From contig JACZQL010000122.1 of NCBI GenBank assembly GCA_022545745.1, positions 1-5,625 of the forward strand: 5,625 bases of DNA. The letters are read 5' to 3'. The DNA is from Deltaproteobacteria bacterium (GTDB lineage Bacteria > Desulfobacterota_B > Binatia > UBA9968). Below are positions 5,482-5,625 of the stretch, piece after piece. The position numbers and the translations under genes were made by a program. The notes beneath the pieces were generated by a model. It did not search any database. It was given only the letters and a program-made list of their open reading frames with translations, and was not told where the DNA came from. Numbering within the stretch: the first letter of the stretch is position 1; each line of letters begins with the position of its first letter.

Positions 5482-5625
5482 TGTTATAGGTTTGGGGCCA
5501 AGCGTGGATTGCGGACTGCTGATAGGGGTGCTGTAGCCGCTAACTGGACAATACCCTCAATCGTGATTTGAGAACGATTCTTGGAATCCTAATGTTGTCG
5601 ATGAGCCACCAAGGTTTACCGAGGT

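Larger units (their letters stand above)
5165..5625. other. Intergenic stretch without a convincing gene
   Basis: Short open frames exist on both strands (for example 94 codons at 5175-5459 plus, and 68 codons at 5210-5416 minus), but they overlap each other, show no recognisable motif and cross a palindromic repeat. The stretch contains a dispersed-repeat-type palindrome (5372-5391), two related 15-mers with DnaA-box-like sequence (5308-5322, 5467-5481), and presumably the promoter of the TatD-oxidoreductase unit, which I could not locate. From 5484 to the right edge I see nothing beyond short imperfect hairpins. Confidence 0.5.

Overview
The window is bacterial chromosomal DNA of roughly 55% G+C by eye. 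It holds five protein-coding genes and two hairpin-rich non-coding stretches. There are no RNA genes, no CRISPR array and no intact transposase. I cannot place the organism. The gene content and the abundance of palindromic intergenic repeats would suit an uncultured soil, sediment or groundwater lineage (NC10, Nitrospirota or a deltaproteobacterial type), but that is only an impression.

Left part, minus strand (about 40-1776): a predicted extended -10 promoter (1750-1776) precedes a small secreted protein of unknown function (1286-1717). Four bases after its stop comes mutY, the A/G-specific adenine glycosylase of the 8-oxoguanine repair system (40-1281). The two look like one transcript. 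The mutY frame does not stop where the family normally stops. It runs a further ~57 codons through a cluster of GC-rich hairpins (88-217).

Middle, plus strand (1900-3120): a 12-helix major facilitator superfamily transporter resembling the Fsr (fosmidomycin resistance) branch, substrate unknown.

Right part, minus strand (3122-5033): a TatD-family metal-dependent hydrolase (4200-5033) overlaps by 20 bases the start of an ornithine cyclodeaminase/mu-crystallin family NAD(P) oxidoreductase (3122-4219). The second gene has a perfect Shine-Dalgarno inside the end of the first, so the pair is probably translationally coupled. The oxidoreductase converges on the transporter gene with one base between the two stop codons. 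In the oxidoreductase the position of the ornithine cyclodeaminase catalytic Asp appears to be Asn, so true ornithine cyclodeaminase activity is doubtful.

Far right (5034-5625): no convincing gene. The stretch holds a ~106-bp element bounded by 12-bp perfect inverted repeats with three internal hairpins, directly upstream of the TatD-family gene. Beyond it are a dispersed-repeat-type palindrome (5372-5391) and two copies of a 15-mer containing DnaA-box-like sequence, one an exact consensus box.

I see no clear new defence or mobile system. The most interesting points are the altered oxidoreductase active site and its coupling to a TatD-like hydrolase, the hairpin-driven C-terminal extension of MutY, and the miniature inverted-repeat element.
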